The notes: generated by a model not told the origin, from the letters alone. 64,000 nucleotides of DNA from Micromonospora halophytica (GCF_900090245.1 NZ_FMDN01000011.1:124001-188000); one strand, 5' to 3'. Positions 15,665-25,327 are shown, counted from the stretch's first letter. Made by a program: numbers and translations.

Positions 15665-17215
15665 GTGTTTGACACCTTGAGTGACCGCCTCTCCGGGATC
15701 TTCACCAAGCTCCGCGGCAAGGGTCGGCTCACCGACGCCGACATCGACGCCACCGCGCGCGAGATCCGCATGGCGCTGCTGGAGGCGGACGTCGCGCTGC
15801 CGGTGGTCAAGGGCTTCATCGCGAACGTCAAGGAGCGGGCGCGCGGGGCCGAGGTCTCCCAGGCGCTCAACCCGGCCCAGCAGATCATCAAGATCGTCAA
15901 CGAGGAGCTGGTCAACGTCCTCGGTGGCGAGGGTCGGCGGCTCCAGTTCGCCAAGCAGCCGCCGACGGTGATCATGCTCGCCGGCCTCCAGGGCTCCGGC
16001 AAGACCACCCTCGCCGGCAAGCTGGCCCGCTGGCTCAAGGCCCAGGGCCACCAGCCGCTGCTGGTCGCCGCCGACCTCCAGCGCCCCAACGCCGTCGGGC
16101 AGCTCCAGGTGCTCGGCGGTCGCGCCGGCGTCGAGGTGTACGCCCCGGAGCCCGGCAACGGCACCGGCGACCCGGTGCAGGTCGCGCGCGCCTCGATCGA
16201 GCACGCCCGGCGGTCCGCCCGGGACATCGTCATCGTCGACACCGCCGGCCGCCTCGGCATCGACGCCGAGATGATGCAGCAGGCCGCCGACATCCGTGAC
16301 GCCGTCCAGCCGGACGAGGTCATCTTCGTCATCGACGCGATGGTCGGTCAGGACGCCGTGCGTACCGCCGAGGCGTTCCGCGACGGCGTCGGCATCACCG
16401 GCGTGGTCCTCTCCAAGCTCGACGGCGACGCCCGCGGTGGTGCCGCGCTGTCGGTGCGGGAGGTCACCGGCCAGCCGATCCTCTTCGCCTCCACCGGCGA
16501 GAAGCTGGAGGACTTCGACGTCTTCCACCCCGACCGGATGGCCAGCCGGATCCTCGGCATGGGCGACGTCCTCACTCTGATCGAGCAGGCCGAGCAGGCC
16601 TTCGACACCGATCAGAAGGAGAAGATGACCGCCAAGCTGATGGGCGGTGAGCAGTTCACCCTGGAGGACTTCCTCGACCAGCTCATCGCGGTCCGGCGGA
16701 TGGGCCCGATCGCCAACGTGCTGGCCATGATGCCCGGCATGGGGCAGATGAAGGACCAGCTCGCCGAGCTGGACGACAAGCACTTCGACCGGGTCACCGC
16801 GATCATCCGGTCGATGACCCCGGCCGAGCGGACCAATCCGAAGATCATCAACGGTTCCCGCCGGGCCCGCATCGCCAACGGCTCCGGCGTCACCGTGATG
16901 GACGTCAACCAGCTGCTCAACCGCTTCGCCGACGCGCAGAAGATGATGAAGCAGATGGGCGGCATGATGGGCCTGCCCGGTGGCGGCCGGCGCAAGGCGA
17001 CCAAGTCGCCGAAGAACAAGCGCAAGGGCACCAAGGGTGGCAACCGGCCGCGTACCGGCGCGGGGATGCCGGGCGGCTTCCCGGGCGGCATGCCGCAGCT
17101 TCCGCCGGGCATGGACCCGGGCGACCTGGCCGGCGGGCAGGGCCTGCCGCCCGGCTTCAAGCTCCCGAAGATCGACTTCAACAAGCTCGGCAAGGGCGAC
17201 GACCGCCCCCGCTGA
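15665..17215 (+). CDS. ffh: Signal recognition particle GTPase Ffh
   Basis: A 516-residue protein from a GTG. The N domain (1-90) has ALLEADVALPVVKGF. The G domain has GLQGSGKTTLAGKLA (from residue 107), DTAGRLGID and SKLDGDARGG. The M domain (about 300-440) carries the RNA-binding GSGVTVMDVNQLLNRF region and a Met-rich hydrophobic finger (MGQMKDQL, MMKQMGGMMG). A Gly/Pro/Lys-rich tail of roughly 70 residues follows, longer than in E. coli but common in actinobacteria. It binds signal sequences on the ribosome with 4.5S RNA and pairs with FtsY. No ffs RNA gene was recognised in this window. Confidence 0.97.
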   Translation: MFDTLSDRLSGIFTKLRGKGRLTDADIDATAREIRMALLEADVALPVVKGFIANVKERARGAEVSQALNPAQQIIKIVNEELVNVLGGEGRRLQFAKQPPTVIMLAGLQGSGKTTLAGKLARWLKAQGHQPLLVAADLQRPNAVGQLQVLGGRAGVEVYAPEPGNGTGDPVQVARASIEHARRSARDIVIVDTAGRLGIDAEMMQQAADIRDAVQPDEVIFVIDAMVGQDAVRTAEAFRDGVGITGVVLSKLDGDARGGAALSVREVTGQPILFASTGEKLEDFDVFHPDRMASRILGMGDVLTLIEQAEQAFDTDQKEKMTAKLMGGEQFTLEDFLDQLIAVRRMGPIANVLAMMPGMGQMKDQLAELDDKHFDRVTAIIRSMTPAERTNPKIINGSRRARIANGSGVTVMDVNQLLNRFADAQKMMKQMGGMMGLPGGGRRKATKSPKNKRKGTKGGNRPRTGAGMPGGFPGGMPQLPPGMDPGDLAGGQGLPPGFKLPKIDFNKLGKGDDRPR

Positions 17216-17228
17216 GCCGCGTACGCGA

Positions 17229-17260
17229 CGGGGCCCGGCCGGTGCACCGGCCGGGCCCCG
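17229..17260. terminator. Bidirectional hairpin between ffh and the subtilase
   Basis: A perfect palindrome with 14-base arms (17229-17242 and 17247-17260) and a TGCA loop. It lies 13 bases after the ffh stop and 16 bases from the stop of the convergent subtilase gene, so it can terminate both. Confidence 0.85.
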
Positions 17261-17276
17261 CCCCTCTCTCAGCCGG

Positions 17277-20200
17277 TCACGGCGTCAGGTCGGGCCGGTC
17301 GGTCACCCGCAGCGCGTTGACGATCGGCCTGCCGTACCCGGTGTGGGTCACGAACCGCACGTTGAGCTGGCCGTCGGTCACCCGGACGGTGTACGACCGG
17401 CTCACCGCGGCGAAGCTGCCCGCCTCGGCGGCCACGTCCAGCGACGGCAGCACCTCCTGGCCCTCCAGCAGCACGTCGAAGACCCGCTTGTCCGGGGCCT
17501 GCCGGCGTACCTCGGCGAAGTCGAGCTCCACCGTGTAGAACCCGTCGGTCAGCCCGTCCACCCGGTACTCGTACATGCCCTCGCGCAGCGTGGCGAAGCG
17601 GGCCGGATCGTTGGTGCCGGTGATCGTCGTGTTGGTCGACTGCCGGCTGGAGTTGCCCAGCCAGCCGGCCCCGCCCGCGGTCCAGGCCCCGTCCGGTGAC
17701 CAGGTCTGACCCTCGACGTCGGTGCGGGCGCCGGTGCCGCCCGCGTCGATCGCCACCACCTGGCTCGGCACCGCCAGGGTGACCGGGACGACGATCGTCG
17801 GCCGGCGGCCGCTGGTCGAGGTGACCTGCACCTTCGCCTGGTGCCAGCTGCCCGGCGCCAGTCCGCTGGTGTCGACGGCGACGCCGACGGTGTGCCGCCC
17901 GCCACCGGCGGCCAGCGTGCCGGTCAAGCCGGTCAGGGTGAGCCACCCCAGGTCGGTGGGGGAGCCGTCGGCCCCCAGTTCGGTGACCGTGACGTCGGTG
18001 CCGAGCGAGCCGGTGTTGGTCAGCCCGATCTGCCGGTCACGGGTCTGCCCGGCCGGGGCGACCACGGTCAGGTCCGCGACGGCCGAGTTGACCCGGGCCG
18101 TGCGCAGCGCGAGCGAGCGGGTCGCGACCGCCCCCGGGGCGAGCGTCGCGGTGGCCGAACCCGTCTCGTAGTGCGGTGCCGCGACATCCAGCGCGACCGC
18201 ACCGGCCGGCGCCTGGATCAGGTACCCGCCGTCGGCGTCCGTGGCGTCGGAGACGTCGGCGTCCCCGACGCGCGCGGTGACCGTCGCGCCGGCCACCGGC
18301 AGCCCGTCGTTGGCGTCGGTGACCACGCCGGAGACCACCGCGCTACGGGTGGGCCGGAACGCGATCGCGGTGCCGTCGGCGATCGCCGAGGTGTTGTACG
18401 AGTACGCGAAGCCGACGGTGCCGTCGACGTTCTCCAGCCCGATGGTCGCCCCGGTGCCGGTCTCCACGCCGGTGCCGTCCACGTCGGCGTACCGGTAGGT
18501 GACGGTGCCGTCCTCGCTGATCGCGGCGCTGAACGTCACCCGCGAGGAGCGGCTGGTGAAGAACGACACGTTGCGCCACTCCACCACGAAGGTACGGTTC
18601 GGCTTCGCGCCCACGACGGCCGTGTACACGCCCGAGTCGGCCTCGACGTACAGGTCGTCCCAGAGCGGGAAGAGGGCCAGGTCCGGGTTGGCGGTGTTCG
18701 GCAGGTTCGTGTTCGCCCGGCTGGTGGAGGCGGTGCCGAAGCCGAACACGCCGTTGGTGCTCACCCACGCCTGCCGGTACGACTTGCCGTACAGCGGCAC
18801 CCGGAAGGGAATCGTGACCGGGACGGTCTTGTCGTCCCCGGTCAGCGGCATCAGCTCCGTGCCGCTGACGAAGGAGCCACCGGCCGCGCCGCAGGCGTAG
18901 CCGAAGCCGTCCACCCGGTCCGGCAGGGCGACGTCGAGGGTGAGGTCCCCGCTGACGTCCGCCGTGCGGGTGACCGGGTCCGCGCAACGGTAGCTGTGCG
19001 CGAAGCCCACCTCGTACGACCCGTGCGGCACCACCAGGCGGTAGCGTCCGGCCTCGTCGGCGGTCGCGGTCAACGGGGTGCCCGCCACGGTCACCGTCGC
19101 GCCCGCGGCGGGGCCGGCGGTGGTGGACACCGTGCCGCTGATCGTGCCCGACGGCGCCTGGGTGACCTCGATGTCACGGGTCACGGTCTGGTTCTCGGTG
19201 ACGGTCGCCGTGGCGGTCGCGGTCAGGTAGCCGAACTTGCTGACGGTCACCGTGTACTCGCCGACCATCAGCCGGTCGAACGCGTACCCGCCGTCCGCGC
19301 CGGAGGCGCCGGTGCGGCTCATCGGGCCGGTCACGGTCACGGTCGCCCCGGCGAGGCCGGCGCCGGCCGAGACGATCCGGCCGCCGAGCGCGCCGAGCGC
19401 GCCGCGCGGGCTGGCGGTCACCGCCGCGTACGCGTCGAGCCGGCCCTCGCCGAAGACGTTGTTGTCGTCGGCGGTGCCGCCGCAGGTGGTGGCGTCCACG
19501 TCGATCGCCGTGTCGTCGAGGATGCTCCGCGTGGCGGCGACGTCGCCCTGGATGGCGGGCGAGGCGGACCACATCAGCGCCACCGTGGCGGCGGTGTGCG
19601 GGGAGGCCATCGAGGTGCCGCTGAAGGCGCCGTAGCCGGTGCGGGTCGCGGAGCGGACGTTCACGCCGGGCGCGGCGATGTTCGGCTTGATGTCGCCGTT
19701 CTCGCCGGAGCCGCGGCTGGAGAATCCGGCGATGGCGTTGTTGACGTCGAACGCGCCGGAGGCGTAGCTGACCGCGTACGACCCGGGGCTGCCGGCGGTG
19801 GCGCAGCCCGGCCCGTTGTTGCCGTTGGAGAACGCCGGGAAGATGCCGGCGGCCACCCAGGACGACACGGTCTCGGTGTACCAGGGGTCGTACGCGTTGG
19901 AGCCCCAGGAGTTGTTCACCACGTCCGGGGCGAGATCCGGTCGGGGGTTGGCCCCGGTGAGGTCCGTGGGGGCGACGATCCACTGGCCGGCGGCGAGCAA
20001 CGAGGCCCGGGAGCAGGAACTGCTCTCGCAGCCCTTCGCGGCGATCCACCGCGCGCCGGGGGCGACGCCGACGACGTTGGCGCCGTCCAGGCCGACCATG
20101 GTGCCCATGGTGTGGGTGCCGTGGTTGTTGTTGTCGCAGGGTGCGGCGGTGCCGCAGACCCCGGCCGGGTCGAACCAGTGGTAGTTGTGGTCGTAGCTGC

Positions 20201-20852
20201 CGTCGGCCTGCCGGCCCCGGTAGCTGGCGGCGACCGCCGGGTGGGTGTAGTTCACCCCGCTGTCGATGTTGGCGACGACGATGCCCTCGCCCCGGACGCC
20301 CAGCTCGTCCCAGACCCGGGGGGCGTTGATCCGGTCGATGTTCCACTCGACGCCGTCGAGGTCGGGGACGACCTCGCCGGGCAGCGGCTCGGGGATGTCG
20401 ACCGGGTCGTCGGCGAGGATCTCGGCGACCTCGGGGCGTACGGCGATGTCGGCCAGCAGCGCCGCGTCCCCGGTGACCTGGACGGTGTTGGCGAGCCAGA
20501 ACGGGGTGAAGTCGGCCTTCTTCCCGGCGAGCAGGGCGCGCAGCCCGGCCTGGCTGCGCTCGGCGTGGCCGGTCTTGGCCTTGAGCACGAAGGCCGCCTT
20601 CTCCTCCTTGCGGCGCAGCTTCGCCGCTCCGGCCAGGTCGGCCCGGCTGTCGAGGAAGACCCAGAAGGTGGTCTTGCCGTCCTTGCTGATCCGTTCGCGG
20701 ACCTTCGGTTCGGCCTTGGCGGCGACCGCCGTGGCCCGGGCCGCCGCTGCGGTGTCGTCGGGGGCGGCGGGGGCGGGGCCGGCGGCGCCGAGCGGGAGGG
20801 CGAGGCCGACCGCGAGGCCGATCGTCGCCGTACGCCATCGTCGTGATGTCAC
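17277..20852 (-). CDS. Secreted subtilisin-like (S8) serine protease, multidomain
   Basis: A 1191-residue preproprotein. I place the start at the GTG at 20852, with GAAGGAGCG upstream and a Sec signal just after it (RRWRTATIGLAVGLALPLG), rather than 30 codons further out. An inhibitor-type propeptide (about 45-155) precedes the S8 catalytic domain with Asp197 (NIDSG), His244 (NNHGTHTMG) and Ser414 (GTSMASPH). Carboxypeptidase regulatory-like beta sandwiches follow (around 500-660 and 850-920), with a six-bladed-type insert between them. The C-terminus (about 1040-1185) looks malectin-like (VAIDAGGTGARTDVEG). Probably an extracellular degradative protease with carbohydrate- or surface-binding modules. 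Monocistronic. Confidence 0.93.
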   Translation of the reverse strand: MTSRRWRTATIGLAVGLALPLGAAGPAPAAPDDTAAAARATAVAAKAEPKVRERISKDGKTTFWVFLDSRADLAGAAKLRRKEEKAAFVLKAKTGHAERSQAGLRALLAGKKADFTPFWLANTVQVTGDAALLADIAVRPEVAEILADDPVDIPEPLPGEVVPDLDGVEWNIDRINAPRVWDELGVRGEGIVVANIDSGVNYTHPAVAASYRGRQADGSYDHNYHWFDPAGVCGTAAPCDNNNHGTHTMGTMVGLDGANVVGVAPGARWIAAKGCESSSCSRASLLAAGQWIVAPTDLTGANPRPDLAPDVVNNSWGSNAYDPWYTETVSSWVAAGIFPAFSNGNNGPGCATAGSPGSYAVSYASGAFDVNNAIAGFSSRGSGENGDIKPNIAAPGVNVRSATRTGYGAFSGTSMASPHTAATVALMWSASPAIQGDVAATRSILDDTAIDVDATTCGGTADDNNVFGEGRLDAYAAVTASPRGALGALGGRIVSAGAGLAGATVTVTGPMSRTGASGADGGYAFDRLMVGEYTVTVSKFGYLTATATATVTENQTVTRDIEVTQAPSGTISGTVSTTAGPAAGATVTVAGTPLTATADEAGRYRLVVPHGSYEVGFAHSYRCADPVTRTADVSGDLTLDVALPDRVDGFGYACGAAGGSFVSGTELMPLTGDDKTVPVTIPFRVPLYGKSYRQAWVSTNGVFGFGTASTSRANTNLPNTANPDLALFPLWDDLYVEADSGVYTAVVGAKPNRTFVVEWRNVSFFTSRSSRVTFSAAISEDGTVTYRYADVDGTGVETGTGATIGLENVDGTVGFAYSYNTSAIADGTAIAFRPTRSAVVSGVVTDANDGLPVAGATVTARVGDADVSDATDADGGYLIQAPAGAVALDVAAPHYETGSATATLAPGAVATRSLALRTARVNSAVADLTVVAPAGQTRDRQIGLTNTGSLGTDVTVTELGADGSPTDLGWLTLTGLTGTLAAGGGRHTVGVAVDTSGLAPGSWHQAKVQVTSTSGRRPTIVVPVTLAVPSQVVAIDAGGTGARTDVEGQTWSPDGAWTAGGAGWLGNSSRQSTNTTITGTNDPARFATLREGMYEYRVDGLTDGFYTVELDFAEVRRQAPDKRVFDVLLEGQEVLPSLDVAAEAGSFAAVSRSYTVRVTDGQLNVRFVTHTGYGRPIVNALRVTDRPDLTP

Positions 20853-21066
20853 TGTGGACGCTCCTTCGGTGAGGCGAGGGTGCGAAGAAGCCGGGTTGAG
20901 CGGCTTCCCCGGCATCCTGCGACCGAAAGATCCCTTCATCAAGACGTGCTTAAATAAATAAATCTGTCAATCGGACGTTCTGGTGACCCGTGAGGGGTTG
21001 GTCACGTAGTGTCGTTTCCGGTAGTGGGTCACGCGCGCCACCCGTCCATCCGGTAGGACTGTGCAC

Positions 21067-22146
21067 ATGGCTCTGCATGTGCGCGGTGTGCTCCTGCCGG
21101 ACGACGAGGTCCGGGATCTCTGGCTGGTCGGCGACCGGGTCACCTTCGAACCGGTGCCCGGTGCGGAGACCGTCTCCGACGGCGGCTTCGTGCTGCCCGG
21201 CCTGATCGACGCGCACTGCCACATCGGCATCGCCCGTGGCGGCGCGCCGGTGACCTCCCTCGACCAGGCCCGCGAGCTGGCCCGCACCGACCGGGACGCC
21301 GGGGTGCTCGCCATCCGCGACGCCGGCTCGCCGTACCCGTACCCCGAACTCGACGACGAGCCGGACCTGCCGCGACTGGCCCGCGCCGGCCGGCACGTCG
21401 CCCCGCCCAGGCGCTACCTGCGCGACATCGGCGTGGAGGTCGGCGCGGCGGAGGTCGCGGCCACGGTCGCCGCGCAGGCCGCGGCCGGCAACGGCTGGGT
21501 CAAGCTGGTCGGCGACTGGATCGACCGCGGCGTCGGCGACCTCGCCCCGGCCTGGGACGCCGACACCATGACCGCGGCCGTCGCCGCCGCGCACGCCGCC
21601 GGGGCCCGGGCCGCGGTGCACACCTTCAGCGAGTCGGCCGTGGAGATCATGGTGCGTGCCGGGGTGGACTCGGTCGAGCACGGCACCGGGCTGAGCCTCG
21701 ACCTGATCGACCTGATGGCCCGGCAGGGCACCGCGCTGGTCCCCACGATGATCAACATTCGGACCTTCGGTGGTATCGCCGACCAGGCCCGTGCCAAGTT
21801 CCCCGGGTACGCCGACCACATGATCGCCCTGCGCGACCGCTTCCCCGAGGTGGTCCGGGCCGCGTACGAGGCGGGGGTGCCGATCTACGTGGGCACCGAC
21901 GCGGGCGGCGGCATCGACCACGGCCTCGCCGCCGAGGAGATGCTGCTCCTGCACGAGCAGGCCGGCATGCCCGCGGTGGACGTGCTGGCCGCCGCGTCGT
22001 GGCGGGGACGCGCGTGGCTCGGCTTCCCCGGCCTGGTCGAGGGCGGCCTCGCCGACCTCACCGTCTACCCCGAGGACCCGCGCACCGACCTGCGCGTCGT
22101 CCGTACCCCGTCCCGGATCGTCCTACGCGGCCGCCTCCTGCGCTGA
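21067..22146 (+). CDS. Amidohydrolase-family metal-dependent hydrolase
   Basis: A 359-residue protein from the ATG at 21067, with TAGGA at a nine-base spacing; a GTG six bases upstream is less well placed. Family motifs in order are the metal HxH in LIDAHCHIGIARGG, a candidate bridging Lys in WVKLVGDWIDRG, metal His residues in AAVHTFSES and SVEHGTGL, and the catalytic Asp in IYVGTDAGGGIDHG. The small N- and C-terminal beta-sandwich halves are present. This resembles the imidazolonepropionase/prolidase-like amidohydrolase group; the substrate is unknown. Stands alone between the subtilase (divergent) and a palindromic repeat. Confidence 0.88.
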   Translation: MALHVRGVLLPDDEVRDLWLVGDRVTFEPVPGAETVSDGGFVLPGLIDAHCHIGIARGGAPVTSLDQARELARTDRDAGVLAIRDAGSPYPYPELDDEPDLPRLARAGRHVAPPRRYLRDIGVEVGAAEVAATVAAQAAAGNGWVKLVGDWIDRGVGDLAPAWDADTMTAAVAAAHAAGARAAVHTFSESAVEIMVRAGVDSVEHGTGLSLDLIDLMARQGTALVPTMINIRTFGGIADQARAKFPGYADHMIALRDRFPEVVRAAYEAGVPIYVGTDAGGGIDHGLAAEEMLLLHEQAGMPAVDVLAAASWRGRAWLGFPGLVEGGLADLTVYPEDPRTDLRVVRTPSRIVLRGRLLR

Positions 22147-22191
22147 CCCCCCGCCGCACCCCCGCCGCCCCGTGCTCCGCCGCGCGTCCCG

Positions 22192-22290
22192 CGCCGCGCG
22201 CCAAGATCACGCTGAATCCTGGATTCAGTGGTGTCCGAGCGCGGGTGAGGCCACTACTTCCTGGATCGAGCACGATCTTCGCGCGCGGCG
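22192..22290. repeat. Long imperfect palindrome (about 99 bases)
   Basis: Left arm 22192-22232 and right arm 22250-22290 are inverted copies: both read CGCCGCGCGC-N-AAGATC, then GCT, ATCC, GGA and AGTGG at matching positions, with roughly ten mismatches over 41 bases. Inside the left arm is a perfect 8-base dyad, CTGAATCC-T-GGATTCAG (22212-22228). It lies between the convergent amidohydrolase and tetR genes. It may act as a terminator, but its length and internal dyad look more like a dispersed palindromic repeat unit. Confidence 0.75.
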
Positions 22291-22313
22291 CGGGCGCGGG
22301 GCGCGGGGCGTGG

Positions 22314-22916
22314 TCAGGAAGTGGGGCGGGCGGCGGAGAGGAAGAGGTGAACGGTCAGGTCGGCGAGGGCCTCGGCGGTCGCCTCGACCGGCGCCTTCGG
22401 CAGCACGATGTGGCTGACCACCAGACGTACGACGGTGTCGGCGGCGAACGCCAGCGCCGCCTGGTCGGCGTCGGGCAGGTGCTTGCCCGCCCACTCCAGC
22501 AGCGCGTCCGACGACTCGGTGAGCACCAGCTCGGCGCGGGTGGTCAGGTAGGGCAGCAGCTCGTCCGAGCCGCCCCGGGCGCTGGTGAGGATCGCCTTGA
22601 CCAGCGGGTTGTCCGCGGCCGAAGCCAGGGTGTGCCGGATCGCCGCGTAGGCGCCGGCCCGCACGTCGTCGCCGTGCGCGTCGAGCGCCCCGCGCACCTC
22701 GGCGACGAACCGGTCCACCTCGCGCCGGGCCAGCGCCTCGGCCAGCCCCGCCTTGCTGCCGAACTCGTTGTAGACGGTCTGCCGGCTCACCCCGGCGGCG
22801 GTGGCCACGCCACCCATCCGGACCGCGTCCCAGCCGACGGCGACGGTCCGGGCGCGGGCGGCGTCCACGATCGCGTCGCGCAACCGCTGCCGCGCGGAGT
22901 CCCTCAGCTCACCCAT
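22314..22916 (-). CDS. TetR-family transcriptional regulator
   Basis: A 200-residue protein from an ATG. The N-terminal helix-turn-helix is clear: residues about 10-57 contain MGGVATAAGVSRQTVYNEFG followed by SKAGLAEAL. The remainder is the helical ligand-binding domain. It is divergent from proS across about 90 bases and has no obvious partner gene; the amidohydrolase lies on the other side, convergent. No palindromic operator stands out in the intergenic DNA, so its target is unknown. Confidence 0.9.
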   Translation of the reverse strand: MGELRDSARQRLRDAIVDAARARTVAVGWDAVRMGGVATAAGVSRQTVYNEFGSKAGLAEALARREVDRFVAEVRGALDAHGDDVRAGAYAAIRHTLASAADNPLVKAILTSARGGSDELLPYLTTRAELVLTESSDALLEWAGKHLPDADQAALAFAADTVVRLVVSHIVLPKAPVEATAEALADLTVHLFLSAARPTS

Positions 22917-23008
22917 GGTGGTCCAAGTCTACGGTCGACCGGCCCGACACGGCGGGTGCCGACTCCCCGGCGCAGCGGCGGCCCGCGCGGCGCATAGGAT
23001 GTGCGGTC

Positions 23009-24415
23009 ATGGCACGCGTGCTCACTCCCCGTGCGGAGGACTTCCCCCGCTGGTACCAGGACCTCATCGCGAAGGCGAAGCTCGCCGACAACGGCCCGGT
23101 CCGGGGGACCATGGTGATCCGACCGGCCGGCTACGCCATCTGGGAACGGATGCAGGCCGAGATGGACGCCCGGATCAAGGCGGCCGGCGCGGAGAACGCG
23201 TACTTCCCGCTCTTCATCCCCGAGAGCTACCTCAAGCGTGAGGCCGAGCACGTCGAGGGCTTCTCGCCGGAGCTGGCCGTCGTCACCCACGGCGGTGGCA
23301 AGCAGCTCGCCGAGCCGGTGGTGGTGCGCCCCACCAGCGAGACCGTCATCGGCGAGTTCATGGCCAAGTGGATCGACTCGTACCGGGACCTGCCGCTGCT
23401 GCTCAACCAGTGGGCCAACGTGGTCCGCTGGGAGCTGCGCCCCCGGATCTTCCTGCGCACCAGCGAGTTCCTCTGGCAGGAGGGGCACACCGCGCACGCC
23501 ACCCGCGAGGACGCCCGCGCCTACGCGCGGCGGATCCTGCACGAGGCGTACGAGGACCTGATGGTCAACGTGCTGGGCATCCCGGTGGTGGTCGGCCTGA
23601 AGACCGCCCGGGAGCGCTTCGCCGGCGCGACCGCCACCTACACCTGCGAAGGCATGATGGGTGACGGCAAGGCGCTCCAGCTCGGCACCAGCCACGAGCT
23701 GGGGCAGAACTTCGCCAAGGCGTTCGACATCAGCTACTCCTCCGCCGAGGGCGGCCGGGAGCACGCCTGGACGACGTCCTGGGGCACCTCCACCCGGATG
23801 CTCGGCGGCCTGATCATGGCCCACGGCGACGACAACGGCCTGCGGGTGCCGCCGAAGCTGGCGCCGGTGCAGGCGTACGTGATGGTGGTCAAGGCCGGCG
23901 AGGGCGTCGGAGAGGCGGCGGTCAAGCTGCGTGACGCGCTGCGCGACGCCGGCGTCCGGGTCGCGCTCGACGACCGCACCGACACCCCGTTCGGCCGCCG
24001 GGCCGTCGACGCCGAGCTGCGTGGCCATCCGGTACGCGTCGAGGTCGGCCCGCGCGACCTGGCCGCCGGCAACGCGGTGGTGGTCCGGCGTACGGACGGC
24101 TCGAAGGCCCCCACCCCGGTGGCGGACGTGGTCGGCGCCGTCCTCGCCGCCCTGGAGGCCGACCAGAAGGCGCTGCACGACCAGGCCCTGGCCCACCGCG
24201 AGTCGCGCACCGTCGAGGTCGCCACGCTCACCGAGGCGATCGAGGCGGCGGCCACCGGCTGGGCCCGGGTGCCGTGGTCGGCGGTCGGTGTGGCCGGCGA
24301 GGCCGAGGCGAACGGGCAGGGCGTGACCGTGCGCTGTCTGCTGCGCGCCGACGGCTCGGTGCCGGACTCTGAGGACGAGCCGGACCTGGTCGCCATCCTG
24401 GCCCGCGCCTACTGA
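23009..24415 (+). CDS. proS: Prolyl-tRNA synthetase (eukaryote/archaeal-like short form)
   Basis: A 468-residue class II synthetase. The class II signature region includes VVVRPTSETVIGEF, motif 2 FLRTSEFLWQEGHTAH and motif 3 around TSWGTSTRMLGG. It lacks the roughly 180-residue editing insertion found between motifs 2 and 3 in the E. coli-type enzyme. The anticodon-binding domain (about 285-390) and a shortened C-terminal domain follow, so this is the eukaryote/archaeal-like form that also occurs in several actinobacteria. Charges tRNA-Pro. Only one base separates its stop from the DUF402 gene, which is likely cotranscribed. Confidence 0.95.
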   Translation: MARVLTPRAEDFPRWYQDLIAKAKLADNGPVRGTMVIRPAGYAIWERMQAEMDARIKAAGAENAYFPLFIPESYLKREAEHVEGFSPELAVVTHGGGKQLAEPVVVRPTSETVIGEFMAKWIDSYRDLPLLLNQWANVVRWELRPRIFLRTSEFLWQEGHTAHATREDARAYARRILHEAYEDLMVNVLGIPVVVGLKTARERFAGATATYTCEGMMGDGKALQLGTSHELGQNFAKAFDISYSSAEGGREHAWTTSWGTSTRMLGGLIMAHGDDNGLRVPPKLAPVQAYVMVVKAGEGVGEAAVKLRDALRDAGVRVALDDRTDTPFGRRAVDAELRGHPVRVEVGPRDLAAGNAVVVRRTDGSKAPTPVADVVGAVLAALEADQKALHDQALAHRESRTVEVATLTEAIEAAATGWARVPWSAVGVAGEAEANGQGVTVRCLLRADGSVPDSEDEPDLVAILARAY

Positions 24416-24416
24416 G

Positions 24417-25085
24417 GTGCGGTCGGACGTTCCCGCCGACCGGTTCGCGCCGGGCCGGCTGATCATGCACCGGAACGTGCGGCGCGGCCGGATCGGCTGG
24501 GTCCGGCCGGGCCGGGTGGTCAGTGACGACGAGCGTGGCCTGCTGCTCTGGGTCGCCCGGGACGCCCCGGTGGCGCACGAGGTCACCCAGGCGGGCCTCG
24601 GCATGCGGGCGGTGCCCTTCGCCGAGTGGATCACCTCGTCCTACCGGCTGGCGCGGGGCCGGTGGAACGGCCCGCCGCTGCTGAAGTTCCTCCCCACCGG
24701 AGCCGCCCACTCGGTCTGGTGGTTCCGGGACGCCGCGGGCCGGTTCCAGAACTGGTACGTCAACCTGGAGGAGCCCGGCGTGCGCTGGGACGACGGCGTC
24801 GTCGCCGGGGTGGACATGGTCGACCAGGACCTCGACGTGGTGGTCCGTCCGGACCTGAGCTGGGAGTGGAAGGACGAGGACGAGTTCGTCGAGCGGCTGG
24901 CCTTCCCCGAGCACTACTGGGTGACCGACGAGAAGGCGGTCCGCGCCGAGGGGGAGCGGGTGATCCGGATCGCCGAGGCGGGCGCCTTCCCGTTCGACGG
25001 CACCTGGTGCGACTTCACCCCGCCGGGGGACTGGGACGTACCGGACGGACTGCCGCCCGGCTGGGACCGGCCGCCGGTGCGCTGA
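24417..25085 (+). CDS. DUF402-domain protein (FomD-like phosphohydrolase fold)
   Basis: A 222-residue protein from a GTG one base after proS. The DUF402 core is recognisable: YVNLEEPGVRWDDG, MVDQDLDVVVRPDLSWEWKDEDEFVERL and a run of acidic residues that would bind divalent metal. Characterised relatives (FomD and Staphylococcus nucleoside tri/diphosphatase types) hydrolyse nucleotide phosphoanhydrides. The actual substrate here is unknown. Tight coupling to proS is the only context clue. Confidence 0.83.
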   Translation: MRSDVPADRFAPGRLIMHRNVRRGRIGWVRPGRVVSDDERGLLLWVARDAPVAHEVTQAGLGMRAVPFAEWITSSYRLARGRWNGPPLLKFLPTGAAHSVWWFRDAAGRFQNWYVNLEEPGVRWDDGVVAGVDMVDQDLDVVVRPDLSWEWKDEDEFVERLAFPEHYWVTDEKAVRAEGERVIRIAEAGAFPFDGTWCDFTPPGDWDVPDGLPPGWDRPPVR

Positions 25086-25108
25086 GGGGTGTTCCCCGTC
25101 ACGGCGGT

Positions 25109-25139
25109 ACCGGACCCGGGCGTGATGTCCGGGTCCGGT
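25109..25139 (+). terminator. Hairpin terminator after the DUF402 gene
   Basis: A perfect 11-base stem (25109-25119 with 25129-25139) with a 9-base loop, 23 bases after the stop. It separates proS-DUF402 from the rpsP operon, whose promoter probably lies just downstream (around 25150-25175). Confidence 0.75.
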
Positions 25140-25327
25140 GTGAGTGATCGGCGACGGATCTGGCAGAATGGGGCGCTGGTATCCGGCGCGCGTCCGGCGC
25201 CCTCTAACCCGGGCGCGTCGCCAGTCCACCGAGCAGTCTCCGGCCCAAACCCCACTGTGCCGGTCGGCGCTCACCCGTGCACACCGCCCGTCCGGGCCGG
25301 TGAGATCGCAACAGGAGCGAAACAACT

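Noticed and set aside
15294..15680. 128-codon frame between glnD and ffh
   Set aside because: No ribosome-binding site or family features, Arg/Pro-rich composition, and it runs into the ffh start in another frame.
17841..20846. 1001-codon plus-strand open frame opposite the subtilase
   Set aside because: Composition is Gly/Arg/Val-rich with no domain; it is the GC-driven shadow of a gene with a complete catalytic triad and signal peptide on the minus strand.
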